DNA from: Tardiphaga sp.
GTDB lineage: Bacteria; Pseudomonadota; Alphaproteobacteria; Rhizobiales; Xanthobacteraceae
Reading direction: 5' to 3'
Length of the DNA stretch: 64,000 nt
NCBI GenBank assembly: GCA_030147505.1
Contig: JASBVG010000005.1
Coordinates: 1 to 64,000, forward strand
The notes beneath the pieces were generated by a model, which was not told where the DNA came from, ran no database searches, and saw only the letters and a list, made by a program, of their open reading frames with translations. Below, piece by piece: positions 36,404 through 45,111 of the stretch (positions within the stretch are counted from its first letter, which is position 1; each line of letters begins with the position of its first letter). Position numbers and translations under genes: made by a program.

Positions 36404-38077
36404 ATGATGGCCGCAGCGCAGCCGCAATCTGTCCAGACCCGACGCGCCAGCACAGCACAGACCGATGTGGTCGTCGTCGGCGCCGGCTTCTCCGGTCTCT
36501 ATCTCCTGCACAAGCTCCGTGGTCTCGGTCTTCGCGTAATGGTCTTCGAGCAGGGCGGCGATGTCGGCGGCACCTGGTACTGGAACCGCTATCCCGGCGC
36601 ACGTTGCGATGTGGAGAGCATGCAGTATTCGTTCTCCTTCGATGACGAGTTGCAACAGACTTGGGACTGGAGCGAGCGCTACGCGCCCCAGCCGGAAATC
36701 CTGCGCTATGCCGGCCATGTCGCCGATCGCTACGAATTGCGCCGCGACATCACCTTCAATACCCGGGTCGAATCTGCCGTATTCGATGAAATCAGCAAGC
36801 GCTGGAACGTGACGACATCGGATGGTGCCAGCACCGTTGCTCAATATGTCGTGCTCGCCACCGGCTGCCTGTCCAATGCGCGCTCGCCCGATTTCAAGGG
36901 CCTGAAGGATTTCAGGGGTAAGGTCTATCACACCGGCAGCTGGCCACATGAGGAGGTGGATTTCACCGGCCTGCGCGTTGGCGTCATCGGCACCGGCTCG
37001 TCGGCGATCCAGTCGATTCCGATCATCGCCGATCAGGCGAAGCAACTTTATGTATTCCAGCGCACCGCGAATTTCAGCGTCCCCGCGCGCAACGCGGAGC
37101 TTACCGATGCCGAACGCAAGACGTTTCGTGACAACTATGCGGAGATTCGCCGCATCGCGCGCGAGGAGATGAAGAACGGCATCTATCAGCCGGTGCCCGA
37201 TCGCGGCGCGCTGGATGATCCGGAAGAGATGCGACGCGACAAATACGAAGCGCGCTGGACATCCGGTGGCCTCACCTTCATGGGCGTCTACAACAATCTC
37301 GGTCTCGACCTTGCTGCCAATGACACCGCAGCCGGTTTCATCCGAGAGAAGATCGCTGATATCGTGAAGGACCCGGAAACGGCAAGACTGCTGCAACCGA
37401 ACAGCCATCCCGTCGGCACCAAGCGCATTTGCGTCGATACCGACTACTACACGACCTTCAACCGGCCGAATGTGAAGCTCGTGGATATCAAGACAAACCC
37501 CATCGAGGAAATCACACCGCATGCCGTGCGCACCGGTGGCAATGACCACGAGGTCGATGCCCTCGTTCTCGCCACCGGCTTCGATGCGATGACGGGCTCC
37601 GTCGCGAAGATCGAGATCCGCGGCCGCGATGGCCGGACTCTGAACGACAAATGGGCGGAAGGCCCGCGCACTTATCTCGGCCTGATGAGCGCCGGATTCC
37701 CCAATCTGTTCATTATCACCGGCCCCGGTTCGCCATCGGTGCTCTCCAACATGCTGGTTTCTATCGAGCAGCATGTGGATTGGATAACCGATTGCCTCAA
37801 GGCCATGCGTAGGCGCGGTGCCGAGACCATCGAGGCGACGCGCGTGGCTGAGGACAGATGGGTCGATCACGTCAACGAGGTGGCGTCGGCGACGCTCTAT
37901 CCACAGGCCAACAGCTGGTATATGGGCGCGAACATCCCCGGCAAGCCCCGCATCTTCATGCCCTATATCGGCGGCGTCGGCGTCTATCGAAAGATATGCG
38001 ACGACGTGGCGGCGAAGGACTATGAGGGATTTGAGATGGGGGGGGAGGTGGAGCGAAGGCAAGCAGCAACGGCGTAA
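36404..38077 (+). CDS. Baeyer-Villiger monooxygenase (flavin-binding, type I)
   Basis: 557 residues from ATG 36404; the frame upstream crosses the repeat region. Seen: FAD Rossmann VVGAGFSG at about 23-30, GGDVGGTWYWNRYPGA, the fingerprint FRGKVYHTGSWP (about 170-181, matching FxGxxxHxxxWP), and the NADPH Rossmann GVIGTGSSAIQ at ~188. Such enzymes insert oxygen next to a ketone to give an ester or lactone, using NADPH. The substrate may be cyclic, aliphatic or steroidal. No esterase gene is adjacent. Flanked downstream by inverted REP-like repeats. Confidence 0.9.
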   Translation: MMAAAQPQSVQTRRASTAQTDVVVVGAGFSGLYLLHKLRGLGLRVMVFEQGGDVGGTWYWNRYPGARCDVESMQYSFSFDDELQQTWDWSERYAPQPEILRYAGHVADRYELRRDITFNTRVESAVFDEISKRWNVTTSDGASTVAQYVVLATGCLSNARSPDFKGLKDFRGKVYHTGSWPHEEVDFTGLRVGVIGTGSSAIQSIPIIADQAKQLYVFQRTANFSVPARNAELTDAERKTFRDNYAEIRRIAREEMKNGIYQPVPDRGALDDPEEMRRDKYEARWTSGGLTFMGVYNNLGLDLAANDTAAGFIREKIADIVKDPETARLLQPNSHPVGTKRICVDTDYYTTFNRPNVKLVDIKTNPIEEITPHAVRTGGNDHEVDALVLATGFDAMTGSVAKIEIRGRDGRTLNDKWAEGPRTYLGLMSAGFPNLFIITGPGSPSVLSNMLVSIEQHVDWITDCLKAMRRRGAETIEATRVAEDRWVDHVNEVASATLYPQANSWYMGANIPGKPRIFMPYIGGVGVYRKICDDVAAKDYEGFEMGGEVERRQAATA

Positions 38078-38097
38078 CGACGCGCGGACTTCTCCAT

Positions 38098-38187
38098 CAT
38101 CATGGCTGGGCCTGACCCGGCCATCCATCTTTCTATTCCGGCGTGCCGCAAAACTGGATGCCCGGGTCAGGCCCGGACATGACGGAG
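38098..38187. repeat. Inverted pair of dispersed GGCCGGGTCAGGCCC repeats
   Basis: Segment 38098-38126 is, in reverse complement, nearly identical to 38156-38187 (GGATGcCCGGGTCAGGCCCgGACATGACGG). The two can form a long hairpin around about 30 bases. A related copy lies at 39017-39049 on the other side of the lipoprotein gene. Confidence 0.75.
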
Positions 38188-38265
38188 CGTGTCGCCTCCC
38201 GAATGCGCTCTTGTGCTCAGCTACAAGTTGAGGCAGCGTTGTTTTCGGCTGGGGGAGAGTATCTT

Positions 38266-39003
38266 ATGCGTATTTTAGGAATAGTGGCCCTGTGTCTGGG
38301 CGCAGGTGGCTGTGTGTCGACAGAAACGGTGGCGTTTCGCACGACAAATCCGGCACAACAGGCCGTGATGCGTGATGGCCAGCCAGCGTTGGTCTCACGA
38401 CAGAAGAGTTCGCTGGTTCTGGTTCGTCCGGCGGCGCGACAATTCCAGGCGAATGGCAGGCCTGTATTCGTGGTAGGGATCAACAATATCGGTAAGGGGC
38501 CAGTCGATTTCCGCGTGGCTCAGGTCGAAGCGCTGCAAAAGGTCGGTGAGGCCGAATTTCCGATGCAGGTGATCACCTATGAGACGTTGGTACAGGAAGA
38601 AAAGAGCCGACAGGTCGCTGCCGCGATCATCACCGGACTGGCTGCCGGCGCAAACGCATACGGCGCATCGCAGGCTGGCCACGGTCGATATACGACACCG
38701 AGTGGAAGAACAGGCACATTTTATAGTCCAACCGCTGCTGCGATTGCGCAGAACAACGCTGCTATTCAGAACGAGGCAATGATCGGAGCCACGATCGAGC
38801 AAGGCCAGCGTAACATGGCTGCGTTAGAGCAGGCGGTTATCAAGGATAATACGTTGATGCCCGGCGAATGGTATGGAGGGCAGCTTCACTTATCGCCTCC
38901 AACCACACCTGCGAACGGAAGCCAGAAAGCATATACGATTGTCATCACAGTCGGCGGGGATCGACACGTCGTGGATATTTCGCAAACGCCGACCGGCGCG
39001 TAA
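38266..39003 (+). CDS. Orphan lipoprotein of unknown function
   Basis: 245 residues from ATG 38266, preceded by GGGGGAGAG. A lipoprotein signal peptide is clear: MRILGIVALCLGAGGC with the lipobox LGAGGC, and Cys16 as the lipidated residue. The mature part has a beta-rich stretch to about 110, then a Gly/Ala/Tyr/Ser-rich region (about 130-170) and an Ala/Gln-rich helical stretch. I recognise no domain. Composition is less GC-rich than neighbouring genes. It is flanked on both sides by copies of the same repeat, and the neighbours are unrelated, so it may be a recent arrival. Function unknown. Confidence 0.75.
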   Translation: MRILGIVALCLGAGGCVSTETVAFRTTNPAQQAVMRDGQPALVSRQKSSLVLVRPAARQFQANGRPVFVVGINNIGKGPVDFRVAQVEALQKVGEAEFPMQVITYETLVQEEKSRQVAAAIITGLAAGANAYGASQAGHGRYTTPSGRTGTFYSPTAAAIAQNNAAIQNEAMIGATIEQGQRNMAALEQAVIKDNTLMPGEWYGGQLHLSPPTTPANGSQKAYTIVITVGGDRHVVDISQTPTGA

Positions 39004-39016
39004 ATGCGTGGCGCTG

Positions 39017-39049
39017 GGATTGCCCGGGGCGGGCCCGGGCATGACGGAG
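39017..39049. repeat. Third copy of the CCCGGG...GGGCCCGGGCATGACGG repeat
   Basis: GGATTGCCCGGGGCGGGCCCGGGC then ATGACGGAG, related to 38156-38187 and in the same orientation. It lies 13 bases after the lipoprotein stop. Internal palindrome could act as a 3' hairpin. Confidence 0.65.
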
Positions 39050-39059
39050 TTTGTTGCGG

Positions 39060-39842
39060 TTAGAACGCCGTATAGCCGCCGTCGATCACGAACGTATCAG
39101 CTGTATGATACGACGACGCCTTGCTCATCAAGTACACGGCGATGCCGCCGAAATCCTCGGGCTCGCCAAAACGACGCACTGGAATACGCGGCATCACATT
39201 CGCCACGAATTTATCATTACCCATGATCCCCGCGGTCATGTCGCTCTTGATCCAGCCCGGCAGGATCGCATTCGCCGTGACGCCCTGCCGTGCCAACTCC
39301 ACCGCCAGCGCACGCACCAGCGCGTTGATCGCCGCCTTGGTCGCTGCATAATGCTCGTTACGCGCCGTGCCGAAGATCGAGGCGAGGCTCGATGTCGCCA
39401 CCAGACGGCCGAATTTGTCGCCGGCCTCGGCGCGCTCGGTCATGTGCCGCGCCGCCACCTGGAACGCATGAAAGACGCCGTCCAGATTGGTCGCGAACAT
39501 CGTACGCCACTGTTCTTCGGTGCGATCGATAAAATTGTGCCGGCCGCCACCGCCGATGCCGGCATTGGCGAAACAGCCATCGACGCGGCCGAATGTCTTC
39601 AGCGTCGCCGCCATCGCGGCTTTCACCGAGCTCGTGTCGGTGACGTCGCAGATTTGCGTTTCCACCCTGCCTTTAAGGCCATCCATGCTCGCGGCGGCAG
39701 CCTTGTTCTTCTCGGCGTTGCGGCTCCAGATCGCGACATTGCAACCAGCCGCAGCCAGTGCTTGCGCGATGCCGAGGCCGATACCGCCATTGCCCCCCGT
39801 GACGACGGCTACGCGGCCGCTGAGATCGAAGATGTTGCTCAT
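39060..39842 (-). CDS. SDR family oxidoreductase (FabG/LvaD-like)
   Basis: 260 residues from ATG 39840-39842; a GTG 12 bases further up is possible but the ATG has GGAA at suitable distance. Intact motifs: TGGNGGIGLGIAQAL near residue 15, NAGIGGGG, SSLASIFG with the Ser, and HYAATKAA with Tyr and Lys. End motif VIDGGYTAF. It reduces or oxidises a hydroxy/keto group with NAD(P). Divergent from the hydratase-kinase operon, so it may supply or consume a hydroxyacyl-CoA; LvaD of the levulinate pathway is an SDR of this kind. Confidence 0.88.
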   Translation of the reverse strand: MSNIFDLSGRVAVVTGGNGGIGLGIAQALAAAGCNVAIWSRNAEKNKAAAASMDGLKGRVETQICDVTDTSSVKAAMAATLKTFGRVDGCFANAGIGGGGRHNFIDRTEEQWRTMFATNLDGVFHAFQVAARHMTERAEAGDKFGRLVATSSLASIFGTARNEHYAATKAAINALVRALAVELARQGVTANAILPGWIKSDMTAGIMGNDKFVANVMPRIPVRRFGEPEDFGGIAVYLMSKASSYHTADTFVIDGGYTAF

Positions 39843-40000
39843 ATGCGTTTCCACGTTTGGTGCAGGTTAAGCCTGCATCCTTGGTTGATCAGCTTTCCAA
39901 TCGGAAGCATGGACAAGCGCGTCCGAAAAATCAAATATGGCGACCGACATTCAATCGCGCCCACCGCGCGGAATAAACGCCATCAGCCTGCGAGGAAACC

Positions 40001-40792
40001 ATGCAATTCAAACACGTCACGCTCGATTTCGACGGCCAGGTCGCCATCCTGAAACTCGATCATCAGGAGGTGATGAATGCCGTCTCCATGGACATGCTCG
40101 GCGGCCTCGCCGAAGCGCTGGCGGAGATCGATGAGCGCCGCGACGATGTGCGCTGCCTGGTCATCACCGGCGCTGGCCGCGCTTTCTGCACCGGCGCCAA
40201 TCTGCAGGGCCGCAACAACAGCGTGACCAAGCGTAACGGCGCTGGTGCCTCGCTGGAGACGGCCTTCCATCCGTTCCTGCGCAAGCTGCAGGGACTGCAT
40301 TGCCCGATCATCACTGCGGTGAACGGCCCTGCCGCCGGCGCCGGTATGAGCTTCGCGCTGATGGGTGATCTCATCCTGTGTGCAAAATCATCCTACTTCC
40401 TGCAGGCGTTCCGTCGCATCGGGCTCGTGCCCGATTGCGGTTCGACCTGGATACTGCCGCGCCTGATCGGCAAGGCGCGCTCGGTGGAGCTGTCGCTGCT
40501 CGGCGAAAAGCTGCCGGCCGAGAAGGCGCTCGAATGGGGCCTCGTCAACCGCGTCTATGACGATGCGGTGCTGATGGATGAAGCGATGAAGCTTGCGCAT
40601 GATCTCGCCAGTGGCCCGACGGTCGCGCTGTCGCTGATCCGCACGTTGTATTGGGAAAGCCCGCAGAGCACGTTTGAGGATCAGATCAATCTCGAAGTGA
40701 AGTCGCAGCGCATTGCCGGCAATTCGCCGGACTTCAAGGAAGGCGTGACAGCCTTCCTCGAAAAACGCCCTGCAAAATTCACGGGCAAGTAA
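40001..40792 (+). CDS. Enoyl-CoA hydratase/isomerase, PaaG-like
   Basis: 263 residues, crotonase fold. Oxyanion-hole regions: AFCTGANLQG at ~60 and GPAAGAGMS at ~108. The catalytic region reads FRRIGLVPDCGSTWILPR, with the single Asp where hydratases have Glu; this matches the PaaG-type isomerases. It acts on an unsaturated or epoxy acyl-CoA. The kinase gene follows after 3 bases, so it belongs to the same operon. Confidence 0.88.
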   Translation: MQFKHVTLDFDGQVAILKLDHQEVMNAVSMDMLGGLAEALAEIDERRDDVRCLVITGAGRAFCTGANLQGRNNSVTKRNGAGASLETAFHPFLRKLQGLHCPIITAVNGPAAGAGMSFALMGDLILCAKSSYFLQAFRRIGLVPDCGSTWILPRLIGKARSVELSLLGEKLPAEKALEWGLVNRVYDDAVLMDEAMKLAHDLASGPTVALSLIRTLYWESPQSTFEDQINLEVKSQRIAGNSPDFKEGVTAFLEKRPAKFTGK

Positions 40793-40795
40793 GCC

Positions 40796-41797
40796 TTGAG
40801 CTCGGCCTCGTTCGCTGAGCTGCTCTCACGCAACGTCGCGTCGTGGTGCCACGGCGCCACCGGCGTGACGGATGCGAAGCGTTTGTCCGGTGGCGCCAGT
40901 CAAGAGACGTGGTCGTTCGACATCACGCATCCTGGCGGCACCATCGGTGCGATCCTGCGCCGTGCGCCGCCGGGTTACGGCGCCGCGCCCGGTCGTGCAG
41001 CAGGGCTCGATGCCGAAGCCGTGCTGATGCAACTGGCCTATGACGCAGGTGTGCCATCGCCGAAGGTGCTGCATGTTTTGAATGCAGCGGACGAACTTGG
41101 CACCGGTTTCATCATGCAGCGAGTCGCTGGCGAGACGATCCCTCGCAAAATACTCCGCGATGACGAATTCGCTGCCGTCAGGCCGAAACTGGCGTGGCAG
41201 TGCGGGGAAATTCTAGCGGGCATTCACGGATTGCCTGCCTCCGTGTTGCCGCAGCTGCGCCGCATGGACGCCGCAACAGAAATCGCCGAATTGCAGCAGG
41301 AGATCGACAATTTCGGCTGGCCACGGCCGGTTTTCGAGCTCGCTTTGCGCTGGTTGCGCGACAACAATCCCGGGCCATCCGATCGTATCACGCTGGTGCA
41401 TGGCGATTTCCGCCACGGCAACCTGATGATCGGTGCCGATGGCGTGCGCGCAGTGCTCGACTGGGAGCTCGCGCATCTCGGTGATCCCATGGAGGATCTC
41501 GGCTGGATCTGCGTGAATTCATGGCGCTTTGGCGGGATCGACAAACCTGTCGGTGGGTTTGGTGCTTGTGAGGAGCTCTTTGCAGGCTATGAGGCCGCGA
41601 GCGGAGTCAAGGTCGATGCTGCGCGTGTAAAATTCTGGGAAGTGATGGGCACATTGCGCTGGGGCGTGATGTGCATCGGCATGATGCAGCGCTTTCGTCT
41701 TGGACCGGATCACTCGATGGAGCGGGCGATGATCGGACGGCGCGCATCGGAGACGGAGATCGATCTGCTGAGGCTTCTTGCTCCGCGAGGTGAGTGA
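40796..41797 (+). CDS. Phosphotransferase family acyl-CoA kinase (LvaA/ACAD10-11 kinase-domain type)
   Basis: 333 residues, TTG start 3 bases after the hydratase stop. Aminoglycoside-phosphotransferase fold: RLSGGASQETW at ~30, FIMQRVAGETIPRKIL, the catalytic HGDFRHGNLMIG at ~201 with Asp, and VLDWELAHLGDPMEDLGWIC at ~220. The HGDFRHGN...DWELAHLGDP signature marks the group that includes LvaA and the N-terminal domain of ACAD10/11, which phosphorylates 4-hydroxyacyl-CoA. Antibiotic resistance is unlikely given the context. Overlaps the following small gene. Confidence 0.85.
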   Translation: MSSASFAELLSRNVASWCHGATGVTDAKRLSGGASQETWSFDITHPGGTIGAILRRAPPGYGAAPGRAAGLDAEAVLMQLAYDAGVPSPKVLHVLNAADELGTGFIMQRVAGETIPRKILRDDEFAAVRPKLAWQCGEILAGIHGLPASVLPQLRRMDAATEIAELQQEIDNFGWPRPVFELALRWLRDNNPGPSDRITLVHGDFRHGNLMIGADGVRAVLDWELAHLGDPMEDLGWICVNSWRFGGIDKPVGGFGACEELFAGYEAASGVKVDAARVKFWEVMGTLRWGVMCIGMMQRFRLGPDHSMERAMIGRRASETEIDLLRLLAPRGE

Positions 41798-42159
41798 TGC
41801 AGGACGAACCGAGACCGGGTGAGCTGGTGAAGGCCGTCGCGGATTTTCTCCGCAACGATATCGCGCCGCAGGTTTCCGGACATGCGGGTTTCAAGCTGCG
41901 CGTGGCGATCAATGCGCTCGATCTGGTGACGCGGCAGTTGCTGGATGGCAGCGAGACGGACGAGCTTACGCGGTTGAACGGATTGCTTGGTGAGGGCGGG
42001 CTGAAGGAGCTGAACCAGCTCCTCGCCGATCGCATCCGGAGCGGCGAGATCGATCTCGCCACCCCCGGTGTGCAGGAGCATCTGTGGGAAACGACGCTGG
42101 CGAAGCTCAGCGTCGATCAGCCAGGTTATGCGGCGTATAAGCGCGAGGCCGAAAGATAG
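41797..42159 (+). CDS. DUF6285 small protein (LvaB-like)
   Basis: 120 residues; ATG 41797 overlaps the kinase stop (TGATG), so it is translationally coupled. Mostly helical, with QDEPRPGELVKAVADFLRNDIAPQV at the start and the C-terminal ETTLAKLSVDQPGYAAYKRE. It matches the small proteins (DUF6285) regularly encoded after such kinases. In the levulinate pathway the partner LvaB is needed for LvaA activity; I infer the same role. Convergent with the next hydratase gene, six bases away. Confidence 0.8.
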   Translation: MQDEPRPGELVKAVADFLRNDIAPQVSGHAGFKLRVAINALDLVTRQLLDGSETDELTRLNGLLGEGGLKELNQLLADRIRSGEIDLATPGVQEHLWETTLAKLSVDQPGYAAYKREAER

Positions 42160-42165
42160 TCGAGT

Positions 42166-42945
42166 TTACTTTCCCTTCCAGTTCGGCTTGCGCTTCTCCG
42201 AAAACGCCTTCGGGCCCTCGATGTAGTCCTCCGATGCCGCCATCGCCTTCACGCCGGGATAGTCGCGCTGTTCGGTGATTGCCTGTTCGAGAGAGACCTG
42301 CATGCCCTTCTGGATTGCCTGCTTGGAGGCGCGGATCGACATCGGCGAGTTCTGGCAAATCGTCTCGGCCCAGCGCAGGGCGGCATTCAGCGCTTCGCCC
42401 TGCGGCACCACTTCATTGACGAAACCGAGCTCATAACCTTCCTGTGCCTTCACGTGGCGTGCCGTCAGGATCATGCCCATGGCGCGCTTCATGCCAATCT
42501 GGCGCGGCAGACGCTGCAGGCCGCCGGCGAGCGCGGCGAGGCCGACACGCGGCTCGGGCAGCGCGAAAGTCGCGTTCTCGGCGGCGATGATGAGATCGCA
42601 GGCGAGCGCAATCTCGAAGCCGCCACCCATGGCCACGCCGTTGACGGCGGCGATGATTGGCTTGTCGCAATCGAAGCGCGCGGTGAGGCCGGCAAAGCCC
42701 GATGTGTTCCAGCCGCGCTTGCCGCCGGCTGCCTGCCATTTCAGGTCGTTGCCGGCACAGAAAGCCTTGTCGCCGGCGCCGGTAACGACGGCCACCCACT
42801 GCTCGGGATCGTTGGCGAATTCGTTGAACACCTCGTGCAGTTCGTTATGTGCGTCGGTATGCAGCGCGTTGTAGACCTCCGGCCGCGACAGCGTGACGAT
42901 GGTGATCGGGCCCTTGCGGGTGACGGTGGAGAATTGCAGGGCCAT
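42166..42945 (-). CDS. Enoyl-CoA hydratase, carnitinyl-CoA dehydratase-like
   Basis: 259 residues from ATG at 42943-42945; the frame continues upstream but is not protein-like. Crotonase motifs: AFCAGNDLKW at ~67, GVAMGGGFEIALACDLIIA at ~105, and LPEPRVGLAALAGGLQRLPR with the Glu region at ~130. C-terminal SEKRKPNWKGK is typical. Resembles CaiD-type hydratases of acyl-CoA catabolism. It is divergent from the acyl-CoA dehydrogenase gene, sharing a 137-base promoter region. Confidence 0.87.
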   Translation of the reverse strand: MALQFSTVTRKGPITIVTLSRPEVYNALHTDAHNELHEVFNEFANDPEQWVAVVTGAGDKAFCAGNDLKWQAAGGKRGWNTSGFAGLTARFDCDKPIIAAVNGVAMGGGFEIALACDLIIAAENATFALPEPRVGLAALAGGLQRLPRQIGMKRAMGMILTARHVKAQEGYELGFVNEVVPQGEALNAALRWAETICQNSPMSIRASKQAIQKGMQVSLEQAITEQRDYPGVKAMAASEDYIEGPKAFSEKRKPNWKGK

Positions 42946-43082
42946 CGTGGCCTCCCATTGTTGGTCGCGTTTTTCGCTGGGCAGAATAAGCGGTGCCGTG
43001 CTTGACTTGATCGAACGATGCCATCTTAATCGCCCGATTAACAAGAGCAACAAAGCTCGCACAAAACATCGGGAGCAGCGCC

Positions 43083-44357
43083 GTGGATTTTTCCTTGCCG
43101 GCCGATCTGGTCGCCTATCTCGCAGAACTCGACGCCTTCATCCTTCGTGAGATCAAGCCGCTCGAGGAGAAGGATGACAACATCCGCTTCTTCGATCATC
43201 GCCGCGAATGGGCCCGCACCGATTTCGACAATGGCGGCCTGCCACGTCACGAATGGGAAAAGCTCCTGCGCGAAGCGAAGAATCTCGCCGACGCTGCGGG
43301 GCATTTACGCTTTGCGATTCCCAAGCGCTACGGCGGCAAGGATGGCAGCAATCTCTGGATGGCCGTCATTCGCGAGCACTTTGCGACCAAGGGACTCGGC
43401 CTGCATAACGATTTGCAGAACGAGCACTCCATCGTCGGCAATCTGCCATTGGTCACCATGCTCGATCGCTACGGACGCGACGATCAGAAGGAGATGATCG
43501 AGGGTTCAATCACCGGAAAATATCGCATCACCTTTGGTCTCACGGAGCCGGATCACGGCTCTGACGCGACGCATATGGAGACCACAGCCGTTGAGGCGAC
43601 ACGTGACGGCGTCAAGGGCTGGCTGATCAATGGCGAGAAGATGTGGACCACTGGCATGCATGTGGCCACGCATTGCGCGCTGTTCGCGCGGACGTCCGGT
43701 AACGACGGCGATGCGCGGGGCATTACCTGCTTCCTCGTGCCGGCGAAGACGGCTGGCGTGAAGGTCGAGGAGTATATGTGGACCTTTAACATGCCGACCG
43801 ATCATCCGCGCGTGTCGTTCACGGATGTATTCGTGCCGGAGGACGCGCTGTTCGGTGAGATCGGCCGCGGCCTCTCATTGGCGCAATGTTTCGTCCATGA
43901 AAATCGCATCCGGCAGGCGGCGAGTTCATTGGGCGCGGCAGTCTATTGCATCAATGAGAGCGTGAGATATGCGCGCGAGCGAAAGCCATTCGGCGAGGAG
44001 CTGGCACGCAACCAGGGCATTCAGTTCCCGCTGGTTGAGCTGGCGACGCAGGCGGAGATGCTGCGTCTGCTGATCCGCAAGACCGCGTGGGAGATGGATC
44101 AGCTCACCCAGGCGCAGGTCGAGCACACGCTGTCGGACAAGGTGTCCATGTGTAATTATTGGGCCAACCGGCTGTGCTGCGAGGCGGCTGATCGTGCGAT
44201 GCAGGTGCATGGCGGCATGGGCTATTCACGCCATAAGCCATTCGAACACATCTATCGCCATCATCGTCGCTATCGCATCACCGAAGGCAGTGAGGAGATT
44301 CAGAAGCGCAAGGTGGCGGGATTCCTATTCGGATATATGGGGGCGGGAAAGCATTGA
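43083..44357 (+). CDS. Acyl-CoA dehydrogenase (ACAD11/LvaC-like)
   Basis: 424 residues, GTG start. Seen: the FAD-binding TFGLTEPDHGSDATHMETTA, MWTTGMHVATHCALFART, ASSLGAAVYCINESVRYARERKPFGEELARNQGIQFPL, MQVHGGMGYSRHKPFEHIYRHHRRYRITEGSEEIQKR. The long form and the HIYRHHRRYR segment match the ACAD10/11 and LvaC group, which act on 4-phosphoacyl-CoA. It would release enoyl-CoA after the kinase. Electrons would pass via ETF to ETF-QO, encoded at 8933. Confidence 0.87.
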   Translation: MDFSLPADLVAYLAELDAFILREIKPLEEKDDNIRFFDHRREWARTDFDNGGLPRHEWEKLLREAKNLADAAGHLRFAIPKRYGGKDGSNLWMAVIREHFATKGLGLHNDLQNEHSIVGNLPLVTMLDRYGRDDQKEMIEGSITGKYRITFGLTEPDHGSDATHMETTAVEATRDGVKGWLINGEKMWTTGMHVATHCALFARTSGNDGDARGITCFLVPAKTAGVKVEEYMWTFNMPTDHPRVSFTDVFVPEDALFGEIGRGLSLAQCFVHENRIRQAASSLGAAVYCINESVRYARERKPFGEELARNQGIQFPLVELATQAEMLRLLIRKTAWEMDQLTQAQVEHTLSDKVSMCNYWANRLCCEAADRAMQVHGGMGYSRHKPFEHIYRHHRRYRITEGSEEIQKRKVAGFLFGYMGAGKH

Positions 44358-44361
44358 CGGC

Positions 44362-44457
44362 GTAGATGGGTGGAGCGAAGCGATACCCGATACCTTTTGC
44401 CCAGATGGTGATGGGTTGCGCTCCGGCGCTACCTCGCCTGCGCTCTACCCATCCTAC
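44362..44457. repeat. Long inverted repeat, copy A (GATGGGTAGAGCG family)
   Basis: Arms 44362-44377 and 44441-44457 (CGCTCTACCCATCCTAC) are complementary apart from a bulged G and one mismatch; the interior can pair further. A closely related element is at 47337-47440. Located just after the acyl-CoA dehydrogenase stop. Confidence 0.75.
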
Positions 44458-44466
44458 GGATTGGAG

Positions 44467-45111
44467 CTAGTCGATCAGTGCTGTAATCTCCGCCGGCACC
44501 GCCACCAGATGCTTGGCGCCCGCCTCGGTCAACTCCGTTCGTCCACCATAGCCATAGATCGCACCTATCGCCGCCATGCCGTTATTCGCAGCGCCGATCA
44601 CGTCGTGCTTGCGATCGCCGATCATGATGGCGCGGGCAGGATCCGTCGAGGTTTCATGCAGCGCGTAGCGGAGCAGGTCGCTTTTATCGACGCGAGTGCC
44701 ATCAAGCTCCGAGCCGAACACGCGCGCAAAATATTTGCGCAGCTCGAAGTGATCGATGATGCGATCCGCGAATACGTGCGGCTTGCTGGTGGCAACGTAA
44801 AGCTTGCGACCCGAGCCATGCAGTGCCGCCAGCACCGGGACGATGCCGTCATAGAGCGTGTTTTCGAACAGGCCGATGGTGCCGAAGCGTTCGCGATAGA
44901 GCTCGACACTGCGATCGGCATCCTTCTCGCCGCCGAGCAGCGCCACGAAGCTCGCGCGCAGCGGCGGGCCGATGCACCAGGTTAGTTCGTCCTGCGTCGG
45001 CACGGGGATGTTCAGCTTGCCGAGCGCATACTGGATCGAGCCGGTGATACCGATCTTGGGATCGGTCAGCGTGCCATCGAGATCGAAGAAGATGGTGTCG
45101 ATATTGCGCAT
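44467..45111 (-). CDS. HAD family hydrolase, phosphoglycolate phosphatase-like
   Basis: 214 residues. HAD motif I FFDLDGTLTDPKIG at the start, motif II TSKPHV, motif III Lys in GTRVDKSDLL and motif IV IMIGDRKHDVIGA. Cap domain between about 20 and 85. Gph-like, but the actual phosphate ester is unknown. Shares one base with the following upstream TIGR02301 gene, so co-transcribed. Confidence 0.88.
   Translation of the reverse strand: MRNIDTIFFDLDGTLTDPKIGITGSIQYALGKLNIPVPTQDELTWCIGPPLRASFVALLGGEKDADRSVELYRERFGTIGLFENTLYDGIVPVLAALHGSGRKLYVATSKPHVFADRIIDHFELRKYFARVFGSELDGTRVDKSDLLRYALHETSTDPARAIMIGDRKHDVIGAANNGMAAIGAIYGYGGRTELTEAGAKHLVAVPAEITALID

Noticed and set aside
40796-41797. Aminoglycoside resistance phosphotransferase
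   Set aside because: Same fold, but the HGDFRHGN and DWELAHLGDP signature, the acyl-CoA neighbours and the DUF6285 partner indicate an acyl-CoA kinase.
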